Below are positions 46,091 to 56,460 of a DNA stretch of 57,660 nt, in pieces. How positions within the stretch are numbered: position 1 is the first letter of the stretch; each line of letters opens with the position of its first letter. The notes beneath the pieces are model-generated. The model saw nothing but the letters and a program-made list of their open reading frames with translations. It ran no database searches and was not told where the DNA came from. Source of the stretch: Chara braunii (Eukaryota > Streptophyta > Charophyceae > Charales > Characeae); NCBI GenBank assembly GCA_003427395.1, contig BFEA01000121.1:2223861-2281520 (forward strand). Reading direction: 5' to 3'. A program made the translations under genes and the position numbers.

Positions 46091-46960
46091 TTGCGGTATT
46101 ACCCCATCATCCCCAAGAAGGACCTGACCTCCGTCACAGACCGAGGTCGTGGCCAGTCCCTTATGTTAACCACCTTCAGATCTTTCAGCCCTAGTCCATC
46201 CACATATATTTCATGACCTAAGTATAAGATCGTGATGCGATTGAACTTGGATTTTTCTAAGTTAATGTTATACTTGTGTTGTCGAAGGAGACCAATCGCA
46301 AGGTCAACATGTTGCGCGTTCTCCTCAATAGTCCTACTAAAGATAAGGATGCCAGCGAGGTATATGACAATAAAGTTCTCTAAGTAGTAGAAACACCCTA
46401 TTCATGGCATGCTGGAATGTATTGAGCGCATTTGCACAAACCAAAAGGCATCACCACAAACTCGTATGGACCGTACTTAGTCTGAAAAGCAGTTTTTTGT
46501 TGATTCTCATATCTTATTCCAATCTGATGGTAACCGAACTTCAAGTATATCTTAGTGAAGTATCTACATCCTTGCACCCTATCCAAAAGATCGTCAATGC
46601 AGGGTCGAGGCTCTGCGTTGTTAATGATGGTAACATTGAAGCCTCAATACACATCCTGATTGATCTCCCTTTCTTCGGAAAAAAGAACAATTCACGCACC
46701 GTAGGGAGATGTACTAGGTCGAATCCATCCCTTCTCTATTAGCTCTTTCAATTGTTATCGGGGCTCATCCAAATCTACGGGGGTCATCCCATAGATTCTT
46801 TCGTTAGACAGTTTGCTGCCAGGAATGATCTCTATCGCGTGGACAACTTTGCGTTCTATGACTCGTGAAGGCTCCTTGAAAAGTCAAGATATTTAAAGAT
46901 GACGAATTCTATCTTTGGGGGTGATTTAACAGCCTCCCCTTTTTCAGAGACAAAGACTAT
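46090..46960 (-). pseudogene. Reverse transcriptase of the minus-strand gypsy copy
   Basis: The best open part (46398-46586) reads DRVQGCRYFTK, YLKFGYHQIGI and FVVMPFGLCKCA. The motif A catalytic Asp is replaced by Tyr and the NAP box is damaged. Downstream, around the YLDD site (about 46330-46400), frames are broken. It keeps a Gln at the position where the partner copy has a TAG. Confidence 0.85.
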
Positions 46961-46968
46961 ATACATAC

Positions 46969-47546
46969 CATGGCTGCACCGGACCCGGACCCGGATATTT
47001 TCGGACATGTAACCGGACCCCTGTTCAGTAGTTTATGAACATCCGGAATTCCCGACATTTCCGGACCTCCGGACATGGGGGGATCCGAACGGTCCGGATG
47101 TCTGGACCATTAAAAAAAATAAAAATAAAAAAATCTGAAAAAAAAGTATGCTATGCAGAATAACAATGCAAACCACTTTTGCCTCAGAGTCGTGTCAGAA
47201 TTCCTAACCAAACTTGAGTTACAAGTCAAAACCTATAAAAAAAACTTAAAAAAAGACTTTAAAAACTAATAAAAGGTAATGAATTATTAATAATTAAAAA
47301 ATTGGGGTTGTCGAATAAATTATTATAGAGAGAGAGCATGTCCAGACCCCCCCAAAAAACATAAACGGACTTGAAAAACCCCCAAAACAATTTTTGGGGT
47401 TGGATCCTCAATGGGGAAGGGTCCTGGACCGTTTTTTTTTTTTCCTAGAATTTTGGCAGATCCGGACCTTCCAGACCGGACGTCTGGAGTCCGGACTGGA
47501 TCCAGACCGTCTGGACGGTGGTCCGGACGTCCGGATCGTAGCCATG
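46969..47546. mobile_element. MITE C, hAT-like, 578 bp, inside gypsy pol
   Basis: Perfect 8-bp duplications ATACATAC at 46961-46968 and 47547-47554, with terminal inverted repeats CATGGCTGCACCGGAC and, reversed, CATGGCTACGATCCGGAC. Both subterminal regions are dense in TCCGGA/CCGGAC. The core, read on the minus strand, has gaggcaaaagtggtttgcattgtt-type sequence and ctgcatagcata before a T tract and cagattttt, as in A1, A2 and B. Removing it rejoins the gypsy frame around EEGMY/VSEKGEAV, as seen uninterrupted at 55022-55065. Confidence 0.92.
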
Positions 47547-47554
47547 ATACATAC

Positions 47555-48140
47555 CCTCCTCTTGGTTTTGTTTGCAATAATTGTAAAACGTGTGCGCGCA
47601 CATGCAACCATACGAACCCGCTAAACAACTAGTCTTATTCTTCGCAATCAAACAGTCCTCGCATCAGGCAACACATGCTTAAGCATCTTTCGGTCGCAAT
47701 CAAGTTGGGGCTGAGCAACCTCGAGGTAGTACATACGTAACAACATGGAATGAAATCTTATGATTAAGTTCCCCTCCTCCATAGGAGAAGGTGCAAACCA
47801 CGTCTTTGATGTAGTCCTGTACAACCATGCGTTCCTTGTTAGCTAAGGTAAAGGCTACAACGCTACTCAGCTGCTGCACTAGGTCCCCTAAGTGCAGCCT
47901 CTCAACACAAGCACGACTAATGAAGGTCCTAGTGGAGCCAATGTCTGCAAAGGCACCATACTTGCGGCCACCCAAACTAACCTCCACTATGAAATGCTCC
48001 CCTTTGGAGACCTTAGCCATTGCCACCAAGACTCGCGAGGTCCTGTTTTTACCACTCCTTCTCAAGTTCTTCGAGGGCCTCAGAATTGTCTAACGAATTA
48101 AGCATTGTTTGGTCTAGATATGTCTACGGGATGACTAAAG
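47555..48140 (-). pseudogene. Protease region of the minus-strand gypsy copy
   Basis: The frame 47700-48065 contains KGEHFIVEVSLGGRKYGAF, the active-site segment ADIGSTRTFIS and KERMVV..VVCTFSYGGGELNHK, all matching the plus-strand copy. The active site has D-I-G rather than D-S/T-G. The distal part (47555-47690, YGCMCAHTFYNY) is in another frame and runs to the MITE insertion. Confidence 0.85.
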
Positions 48141-48320
48141 AATCAATAGTCTTGACCATCTCCTGAAGCGGTGAGGGATCTTCCACGACTTTAGCCTGAG
48201 TAGAAGCAATTGTAACTTGTATCGGCCCGGCGCGTTTCTCTGGGAGGTGCTCGTAAAAGCACCACCCTGGGCATAAGAGCCACCAGCACCCACTACGGGT
48301 GGAATCTTCTCGTTGACCTT

Positions 48321-49115
48321 CTTGTTCTTACACCGGTCTTCCTTGTGTCCATATTGGCCACAGTTGATGCAAGCCCTAGGAACATATCAGTCTCGCCACA
48401 TGTCCTGATCAAAGCCGGCCTGCACGCACTTTGGTGTATTCAGTGCAACCGGTTCTTTCCCTTGACTCTTTGACTGGCTGCCTCTACACTTGCCATTTGC
48501 CTTAGCCCTCGTTGTTGCAGCGACCATTCCTTCCTCAACACTCCCCTCACCGCCTAACTCTATACCCCCCATAGGATCAGAGATGTCATCTATCTTCTCC
48601 TGATTCCATTATGAATGTACATACATGAGACAAACTTTCTTTCTCCAATCTTGTGGGATCTTATTCTTTCTCCCATCCACAGGCGTCTAGTGTGTGCTCC
48701 CTAGCTTAGCCTCTAAGGCCCTCTTGCTGAAGGAAGAGAAGTTGTGCACGCCAATGGATGCCTCACTAACCAGCATATTCTTGATGTATGTGGGCAGACA
48801 CCGTAAGTAGGTGGTCAGCAGTATCTGATAGTCATAGCGCACCTTTGGGACCACGATCAGTTTGGTAAGCTCACACGCCTTCTTATACTTCCTTGAGTCT
48901 AATTTGGCCAATGTGCCAGTGGCCTCCTTCTCTTGCTGCGGGTTATGCCACTGTTCGTCTACCAACTCCAGAAACGAATCAAGAGTTTGAGCATGTGCCC
49001 ATACAACAAAATTCCTACTGTAGCTATGATGGGCTACCAGATTGTCCAACCACCTTGCTGCTGATCCCTCGAGATAGGAGGCAGCCACGATCACTTCCCG
49101 ATCAAGTCGTGTCAA
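48321..49115 (-). pseudogene. Gag C-terminal half with CCHC knuckle, minus-strand copy
   Basis: 48687-49115 reads REVIVAASYLEGSAARWLDN, QTLDSFLELVDEQWHNPQQ and LTTYLRCLPTYIKNML, the capsid-like gag part. A Lys/Gln-rich linker follows (48387-48572), then the nucleocapsid knuckle CINCGQYGHKEDRC at about 48330-48375. Frame breaks lie near 48680 and 48385. Confidence 0.87.
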
Positions 49116-49233
49116 CTTGGCCCTCGCATCACAACCAAGTGTTGAGATCCTCCTCCTTCTTATCGCCTGTGAAAGGCTCAGGAGGTGCCAGCGCAGATTT
49201 AGGGACCCACTGTTGCTGTGGCCCAGCCTATGC

Positions 49234-50150
49234 CTATAGCTGCACAGGTTGCTGGACCGTCTGCTGCTCTGAAGCTGCAGCAGCTGGATGTGAAGAAGAA
49301 GAAACTAGAGCCTGTGCACCTCCTGCTAACTGTCCACCTGGTCGAATACCGAACTGAGGAACAGAGGTACCTGACATCGCAGGTAGTGTGGACGGCGATG
49401 GAACTACGGGCTGTGGCCTGACACTAGGCCCGCGTGTTGTGGAAGGGACTGGTCTACCCACCTGACGTAAGGCCTTCAGTATCTGATCTAAGGTAGACTG
49501 GATATCATCCATCCGCCTGTCCAAATACTCGTGCACGCTCAGCATTCCTGCTTTGAGCACCTTCGTCGAGCCATCTAGGACAGACTCATCTAGTCCTTCT
49601 ATTGCAGCCCTGTCGGTTTCTTTGCTCCCCAATCTAGCTTTACAATTATTAGCTCTGTTTGCTCTGTCGGTTGCATCTCTAAGTTCGGCTTCTAGCCGAA
49701 GTTGGATATTCTCTGTCTGTTGGACCTCAAGGTCCTCCCTAATGAGTTGAAGTGGCTGGCTGAACTGCAAGCCAACCATCTGACTTGAGGATGGGCCTTG
49801 TGTAGTCCCAATATAAAGGGACTGGGAGTCGGACCGCGTGCTCTGCGTCTGTTGGCCCTGTGAGGTTGCTGCTGCAGAGGACGCCATTGCATCCACAGAA
49901 GCTGCTGGTGCTGCTGACACCTGCGCTGCTGCTACTGCTACCTCCCTGGCCCTCTGCAAACCCTGTGCAGCACCTTCTGCCCACAACCTTCTCTCGTCGC
50001 CTGGTAACAGGATCTGGAACATGTAAGGTATTCGTCGAGCCTCTCTGTGTGTCACCCTCCTGCAGAACACGGCCTGCACTAGTATCCTCACAAGGACCTA
50101 CCACAACATGGTGTCTGACTGAGTTGCATAATAAATAAGTAACTAAATAT
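49234..50150 (-). pseudogene. Gag N-terminal half, minus-strand copy
   Basis: An open frame of 285 residues (49234-50091): ARRIPYMFQILLPGDERRLW, an Ala-rich segment, a coiled-coil region (EDLEVQQTENIQLRLEAELR), LDRRMDDIQSTLDQILK and a Pro/Ser-rich linker. It aligns with 52540-53330 of the plus copy. A frame break near 49230 separates it from the capsid-like half. Confidence 0.87.
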
Positions 50151-50167
50151 TTGGTCCGACACTCAGA

Positions 50168-51212
50168 TGACTGTGAGGATTGAGCCCTCAAGAAGGGGCC
50201 TTGCCGTGATGTACATATTCTGGGCTAAGGCCCCCAGCAAGCCTCGTGCCCGCCCTAAGTGAAGGCGGGCCAGCAAATCAACAAGAGCCCTCTGTGCAAA
50301 CATTTCACGAAGTGGGGTCCATACTGTTGCAGCACGCCAGTTGGTTGGAGTGCACCGAGTCCCAGATCTCTGCAAATGTGGAAATCCCAGGGCCCCTGAG
50401 TTAGTTAGGCCCTGGACACTTGAACGTGAGGCCGACAATGCATGCTGGGTATAGAGGCCGAAAATGCCAAAGGGAAATCGGCCCACTATCTGAATCTGAC
50501 CGCAGGCCTTGACAAAAGAGGCGCAACTGCATCCCCCGGGCCTCAACTGCATCGGGCCTGGATTCAGGCACTGGGGCCCAGACGCAGGCTGATGGGAGGC
50601 CGCCCACACGCAACACTGGCATATAGGCAAGCAGGGTGAGTGGGCAAGGATCTTGGCCATTGCGGGCAATGCCGGCACGCTGCGCTAATGCGAGCTGCTG
50701 CGCTAGGCTGAGGTGCGAGACAGGCAGGCGCTAGGCGGTAGGGCGCTGCCTGTACNCAGGGCGCTGGCGGCCATAGCCGGGCTGCCTGAGGGNNCAGAGG
50801 GAGGTGAGGGNGANGGTGGTTCTTCGGAGGTGAAGGGNGCTGTGTGGGATAACAAGGGAGAGTGTGGGTGAAGAGAGAGACGTACCTGGTGGAGGTGGGA
50901 GGTCGGCATTGGTGTTGACATCATCACTNGCTGGTCGTCAAGTTGTCTGGTTGNTTTCATACTGTAGTTGTAGTGTTAGGCTGTAGAGTAGGTAGGGCGC
51001 CTGGCGCCATTCAAGAGAGAGAGCTACATTGGGTTATGCTGTTGGTGTTGCCTTGTTGGGCTTGGACATTGACTCACGATTCTTCTGTATCATTCTCAAA
51101 TGGATGGTTACTCGGTTCCATTGTGCTATCTGCTCTTGCTTTGACTACTTGGACTTTGGTGTGATTTTGCAATCTGGATTTCTGTGCTTCGTCCATATTC
51201 ATGTTCCTTGCA
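50168..51212 (+). repeat. 5' LTR of the plus-strand gypsy element (about 1.05 kb)
   Basis: The right edge is placed by the PBS: the sequence ends ccttgca 3 bp before it. The left edge (TGACTGTGAGG at 50168 or TGTGAGG at 50172) is inferred from where the minus-strand copy stops. Several single N lie at 50756-50954. Without the 3' LTR the left edge is not proven. Confidence 0.7.
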
Positions 51213-51215
51213 TTT

Positions 51216-51227
51216 TGGTATCAGAGC
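51216..51227 (+). promoter_or_regulatory. Primer-binding site, initiator-Met tRNA
   Basis: TGGTATCAGAGC, an exact match to the complement of the plant initiator-Met tRNA 3' end, lies immediately after the LTR. Confidence 0.95.
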
Positions 51228-52476
51228 TGGTTTGATTCGCTACTTACCTTGGTGCGTTGGCGTTATACAGACTTGGTGCGTTGACGATGCTTCTTCGCAG
51301 TTGTTTCTTGTGACGTCAGGCCATGTTAGGCGCACAGCCTGGGTAGAGAGGTGAGCGCCGGAAGGCTAAGACGACATTGATTGCCGTGGTGACAGGCGGA
51401 ATGCATGATTGGTGATGAGAGCATGCTGATGTGGCATTCGGCTGACGTGGCACTGCATTGCATTGTGGGTGATACTAAGGCCAAGACCGGTCATCAAATG
51501 CACACTCAGCTCAATTGGTGAGAAATCTGTGGTTGGGGGCAGCTATCTCCAGGTACGTTGTTCCCTTACCTTATCTAGTCTCTCAATTTCTTCTTACCGT
51601 GAGGAAGTGAGTCCAACTTGAGAGTCCTCTCTTTTGGTGAGGTGTCGTGAGCGCGCTACCTTGAGAGACGACAATCTTCCCGAAAGCATCTGGAAGGAGA
51701 AAGGGTGGTGCCTCTGAAGGGCCCTGGTCGAAGCACTGGGTCACGGTCACCATGCCAACCCAATGGGAATAGGTCACGCATGCGATGGCTGCTGTCCATT
51801 TTGGCACTTTGCTGCCCTGATAGAAGTCCTGCCGGGTGTGCCAGCCCATAAGAGACGCTTACCAGACCGTCTATAAACATTTCTGGTTGGGGACTCAATG
51901 TTGACTCTGGTTGTGATCGTCGTCCTGTCTGCGACGTTAAATAATTCCTGCGGAGATGGGGGCTCTCCTTAAAATCCTCCTGATCAGCCAGATCACATTG
52001 GGCAGTAAGGCTCGTTCCGTACGAGGGTAAATAAGAGTGGATGGGCTGGCTTGCTCGGTAACGACTTGGGCACAGGGGTGGGCCGACGTTGCACACGAAG
52101 ACACTGCTGCTCAATGATGCTGTTCGGTATGTTGGATTGAGGGGAGGGTAGGTTCTAATTGATGCTCAACTGGAAACACAACCATACCCACTATTCATAC
52201 ATCTGCAATAGACTGCTAACACCTCACAGACAGATTAGAGTAGGCTTGCTGTATACTACCATAGCCAGTTCTATCTAATGCTGCTGTAAGTGAACCAATC
52301 AAGATACATCTAGACTATGTTGACAGTCTTTTGAGAATGTTGTAGGCTGCCACTTGATCGGTCAAGTAGGGGACCTGCCGGACACAACTATTTTTAGAAA
52401 ATTAGGTGTCGGTCAGACACATGTTGTGGTAGGACTCCACTAGGGGGTTCTAGTGCAAATAATGTTTGCCTAATTG
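51228..52476 (+). other. Untranslated leader of the plus-strand gypsy element
   Basis: About 1.25 kb between PBS and gag. No plus-strand frame has motifs. A minus-strand frame (51656-52114) is probably accidental. The last part (52380-52440, gtcagacacatgttgtggtagg) is shared with the minus-strand copy at 50080-50165. Confidence 0.75.
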
Positions 52477-54324
52477 ATGAACGGGTCAGACGTCGATGAG
52501 GGAACAGTTGACGATGCAAGACTGACACGTTCGAGATCACGTAGGATCCCGCACGTGTTTCAGGCCCTACAACCGGGAGACGGAGGACGACTTCGTGCCG
52601 AACGCAGAGCCCGTGCACTAGCAGCAGCTAGGGAAACAGCGAACGCCGCAGCTAGGGTACAGGCTGCAGCAGCAGCCAGGGCAGTAGCCATGTCTTCTGC
52701 AGCAGCATCCTCGGTTGCGTCCTCGTCTGGGACCAATGGGACTCAGTATGGAATGCCCACTGGGTCCACGGGTACTTCCAGTTCAGTAGGTTCTCGACAG
52801 TCTACAAGTCAAATGGCGGGCTCGCAGTTCAGCCCGTTGACCCCACGCGAAAGGGAGCTTCGAGAGCTCCAATAGGTCGAAACGATCCGTGAACAGTTAG
52901 AGAGGGAACTGAAGCAAGCAACCGATAGAGAAAGAGAGATCAAAAATAAAACAGCCAGGCTTGAAATGTTAGAGGCAGACAAAGCTGAGTTAGAGGGTTT
53001 GGATGAGTCAGGACAGTCTGAGCCAATGAAAGTATTGAAGAACAATATGTTGTCGCTGCATGCGCACGTGGACAACCGATTGGACTTTATGCAGAACACC
53101 CTAGACCAGATCCTGGACATTTTGCAAAGGCCAGGATTTAGGTCACCAGCACAGTCCCCGTTGCCGTTAACGGCGATGTCTGGCCCCTTTCTTGTACAAG
53201 CTGGCACGCAGCCAAGTGGCACGTCTGCAGCAGTCTCACAGACTGTTGCTTCTTCTTCTTCGGGTCCAGCAGTGGGAGCTACACCACCGCAACAACCTGT
53301 TCCTCCACAGGGACAACCACAAGGTCTTTGGTACCCTAAGACCCCTATGAAACCGCCTCTTGCCTTTTCGGGCGAGAAGAAGGACGAAGACCTCACTCCT
53401 TTGGTTGAGAATAGTTCCGGTTTGGGTAAAGGCAAAGAGGACTTTGCAGGAGGAGGAGGTCATTACTGCTGCATCTTACCTCGAAGGTAAGGCAGCCAAA
53501 TGGCTGGATGGTGTAGTGACAAAGGCTGGGTACGGACGACGCATGGCGGACTGGGCTAGGACAATTACGTTAGACCAATTCATGGAAATGGTAGAAGCTC
53601 GATGGCACAATCCTCAGCAGGCACAAATGGCCACTGATGCGATAAACAGACTAGACCAATGAAAGTTCAAGTCAGTCAGGGAGCTTACGACTACCATAGA
53701 GAGCCTCATCGTCGTTCCCGGTATAAACTACAACAACCAGTTCCTATTGACCACGTTTGTGAGATGTCTACCAGAGAATCTCAGAAACTTGTTGGCCAGC
53801 GAGGCTCGCCTCGAGTATCACTCCTTTGAGACGTTGTCTAGGAAAGCCTTAGATTTGGAGGCCACTCTAGGAAACACTCAACCTTCTCAGAATGACACGA
53901 GGAAGAAGAAGAGTCCGCAGGAATGGAAGAAGAAGGGGGCTAAATTGTTGATGGTTGAGTTCGATGGGACCCAAACCAAGATCGATGAGCTCACAGACCT
54001 GCTGGACATTTCAGAGTACGACGGCGAGGAGACCGCTAAGGGTAGCAACCTCGCCGCAGTAGTTAAGGCTAAGGCTGGTGGCCGAGTGAAGGGCCAACCA
54101 AAGAGTCAAGGGAAGGCCGCCTCGAATCAGACCAAAGTGGCTGATTGGGTCAAGGCAGGTCTTGATCAAGCGTGTGGCGGGACCGCCGAGTGCGTGGCGC
54201 TTGTATAAACTGTGGTGAATACGGACACACCCAGTACAAGTGCAAGAACGCAAAGGTCACGCAGAAGATACCTCCTAAGATGGGGGCATTTTCTTCCCAG
54301 GCTTCTAGCTCGGGAAACACGTGA
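52477..54324 (+). pseudogene. Gag of the plus-strand gypsy element
   Basis: Starts at ATG 52477. An Arg-rich start (SRSRRIPHVFQ), an Ala-rich segment (52600-52720), a coiled coil broken by TAG at 52873, the LDFMQNTLDQILD block and a Pro/Gln linker lead to about 53395. There a frameshift moves into the capsid-like part (EEEVITAASYLEGKAAKWLD, WHNPQQAQMA), broken by TGA near 53660. After a second frameshift near 54180 comes the knuckle CINCGEYGHTQYKC, and the frame ends at TGA 54322-54324. Against the minus copy, the TAG stands where Gln and the TGA where Arg is found. Confidence 0.9.
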
Positions 54325-55430
54325 GGCCGGTGGAAGTTTTAGCTGCTTCTACGCATGGTGAAGTGGGCCAGATACCCTCCCCACTTCATGAGATGGCCAT
54401 AGGTAATGACTTTTTAGTCACCCCGCGGACTCATCCAGACCAAACTATGCTCTGTACGTTGGATGTGTCTGAAGCCTTAGAAGATCTGGAAAGCGAGTGG
54501 TCAAACAAGGACCCTCGTGAATCTTGGGTGGCACTAAAGAAAGGTCCTAGAGGGGAGCATTTCGTGGTGGAAGTGGATGCAGGAGGCCGCAAATGTGGTG
54601 CCTTCATAGACATCGAATCCACACGGAATTATATAAGTTGCGACTGTTTGGAAAGGCTGCACCTACAGGACCGGGTATGGCACCTTAGTAGACCAGTAGC
54701 ATCTACTTTGGCCAACAAGGAGCGCATGGTTGTCACAGACCATATCCCGAATGTAGTCTGTACCTTCTCCTATAGAGGAGGGGAACTGAATCATAAGATT
54801 TCGTTCCTGGTTAGCGACGACTTGCCGTTTGATATGTTGTTAGGCATGTACTACCTTGAGGTTGCTAAGCCCCAGTTCGACCGGGACAAGAAGGTGCTAA
54901 AACATAAGTTGCCTGATGGCAGAACAGTCAGATTGACTAAGTTCAAAGCCAGTAGCATTATAGATACCTATGGCTGCTTATGTGCATTAGCGTTCTATAA
55001 CTATTACAAACAGAACCAAGAGGAGGGTATGTACCTAGTGTATGTCTCTGAAAAAGGGGAGGCCGTTAAAACACCCCTAGAGATAGAACACGTCGTTGCT
55101 AAGTTCCCTGATCTGTTCGAAGAGCCTACAAAAGTTGTAGAAAGGGAAGTTGTCCACGCTATAGAAATCATTCCAGGGAGTAAAACCCCAAAGGGAAGNA
55201 TCTATAGGATGGCTCCCGCCGAGTTAGATGAACTTCGGCGACAACTGAAAGAGCTGACAAAGAAGGGATGGATCCGGCCTAGTACTTCCCCTTACGGATC
55301 TCCAGTACTATTTGTACCAAAGAAGGGGGGTACATTGAGGATGTGCATTGATTATAGAGGCCTCAATGCCATCACAGTGAAGAACGCAGAGCCTCTACCT
55401 CGCATAGACGACCTACTGGATAGGGTGTAG
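54321..55430 (+). pseudogene. Pol, part 1: protease and N-terminal RT
   Basis: Overlaps the gag end in another frame. The protease part has EHFVVEVDAGGRKCGAF, the active-site segment IDIESTRNYIS (the invariant Gly is Glu, so inactive) and FDMLLGMYYL. RT starts with [31 protein letters not shown] and [12 protein letters not shown], then a TAG at 55428-55430. One N is at about 55199. No protease-RT frame break, unlike the element at 12003-21295. Confidence 0.92.
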
Positions 55431-56460
55431 GGATGCAAGTACTATAGCAAGATAAACTTGAAATCCGGCTATCATCAGATCGCTATAAGACCTGAGGATC
55501 AACACAAGACAACTTTTCAGACTCGATATGGTCTGTATGAGTTTGTAGTGATGCCCTTTGGTCTTTGCAATGCGCCGGGAACATTCCAGCACGCCATGAA
55601 TCGAATCTTCCATGACCATTTAGATAAGTTTGTCGTAGTTTACCTTGACGACATTCTGATCTTTAGTAAGTCCGCCGAAGAGCATCCACAGCACGTTGAG
55701 ACTGAACTTTCACTCCTGCGACAACACAAGTATAAGGTCAACCTAGAGAAGTGTGAGTTTGGTCGCACTAAGATATTATACTTGGGTCATGAAGTATCCG
55801 CGGAAGGGATTAGGCCGGAAGATGGGAAGGTGGCTAGTATTCGAGATTGGCCATGACCTCAGACTGTCACTGAGGTCAGCTCTTTCTTAGGAATGTGCGG
55901 CTACTATAGGAATTTCGTAAAGAACTATTCTACAGTCGCCTCTCCTTTGACGGATCTAACTCGACTTGACACGCCGTGGGACTGGAGTGATGAGTGCGAG
56001 GGTGCTTTCAAGCGATTGAAGCATGCACTNATGAATCATGAAGTTCTCATGGTTCCCGATCCTCATAAGCCATTTATAGTGACCACTGACGCAAGCCAAT
56101 ATGGCATTGGCGCAGTGTTGGCTCAACATGATGGGAAAAAGTTGAGACAGATTGAGTACATGAGTAAGAAGATGCCATCTAAGAAACTGACAAAGTCCAC
56201 CTATGAAAGGGAACTCTATGCTCTCTACAAGGCACTTGTCCATTGGAGACATTTTCTGTTGGGACGATTCTTCTATTTCAGGACTGACCATCAGACACTT
56301 AAATGGATCAAGACTCAACCGGCTCTTTCTGATGCACTCAAGCGATGGAATGAGGTCATAGATCAATATGACTTCAAGCTTGAGTATCTGAAGGGAGAGT
56401 ACAACAAGGTTGCCGATGCGCTATCACGTAGGGTTGACTACCTAGGGGCGCTAGTTTCTG
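55431..56460 (+). pseudogene. Pol, part 2: RT palm, connection and RNase H
   Basis: Same frame as part 1. Motif A reads KINLKSGYHQI, with the catalytic Asp changed to Asn. MPFGLCNAPGTFQ and YLDDILIFS are intact. A TGA at about 55854 follows IRDWP. The connection (FLGMCGYYRNFV) and RNase H follow: TTDASQYGIGAVLAQ, YERELYALYKAL, TDHQTLKWI, ADALSRR, with all four acidic residues kept. Confidence 0.93.

Larger units (their letters stand above)
45450..50167 (-). mobile_element. Ty3/gypsy element, minus strand, lacking both ends, inactive
   Basis: On the minus strand, gag (two coiled or capsid parts and a CCHC knuckle), protease, RT and RNase H follow in order and match the plus-strand element at 52477-57660 closely enough to be one family. 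Integrase and 3' LTR are missing: homology stops at about 45450. The 5' side stops at about 50167, where the LTR of the plus-strand element starts. MITE C sits between protease and RT. Many stops and frameshifts show this copy to be older than its partner. Confidence 0.88.

Noticed and set aside
47323-47651. Several overlapping frames around 47400-47600
   Set aside because: They fall in the TCCGGA-rich end of MITE C and its junction with gypsy; none is shared with related elements.
51656-52114. 152-residue minus-strand frame in the gypsy leader
   Set aside because: No motif, opposite strand to the element, and located in its untranslated leader.
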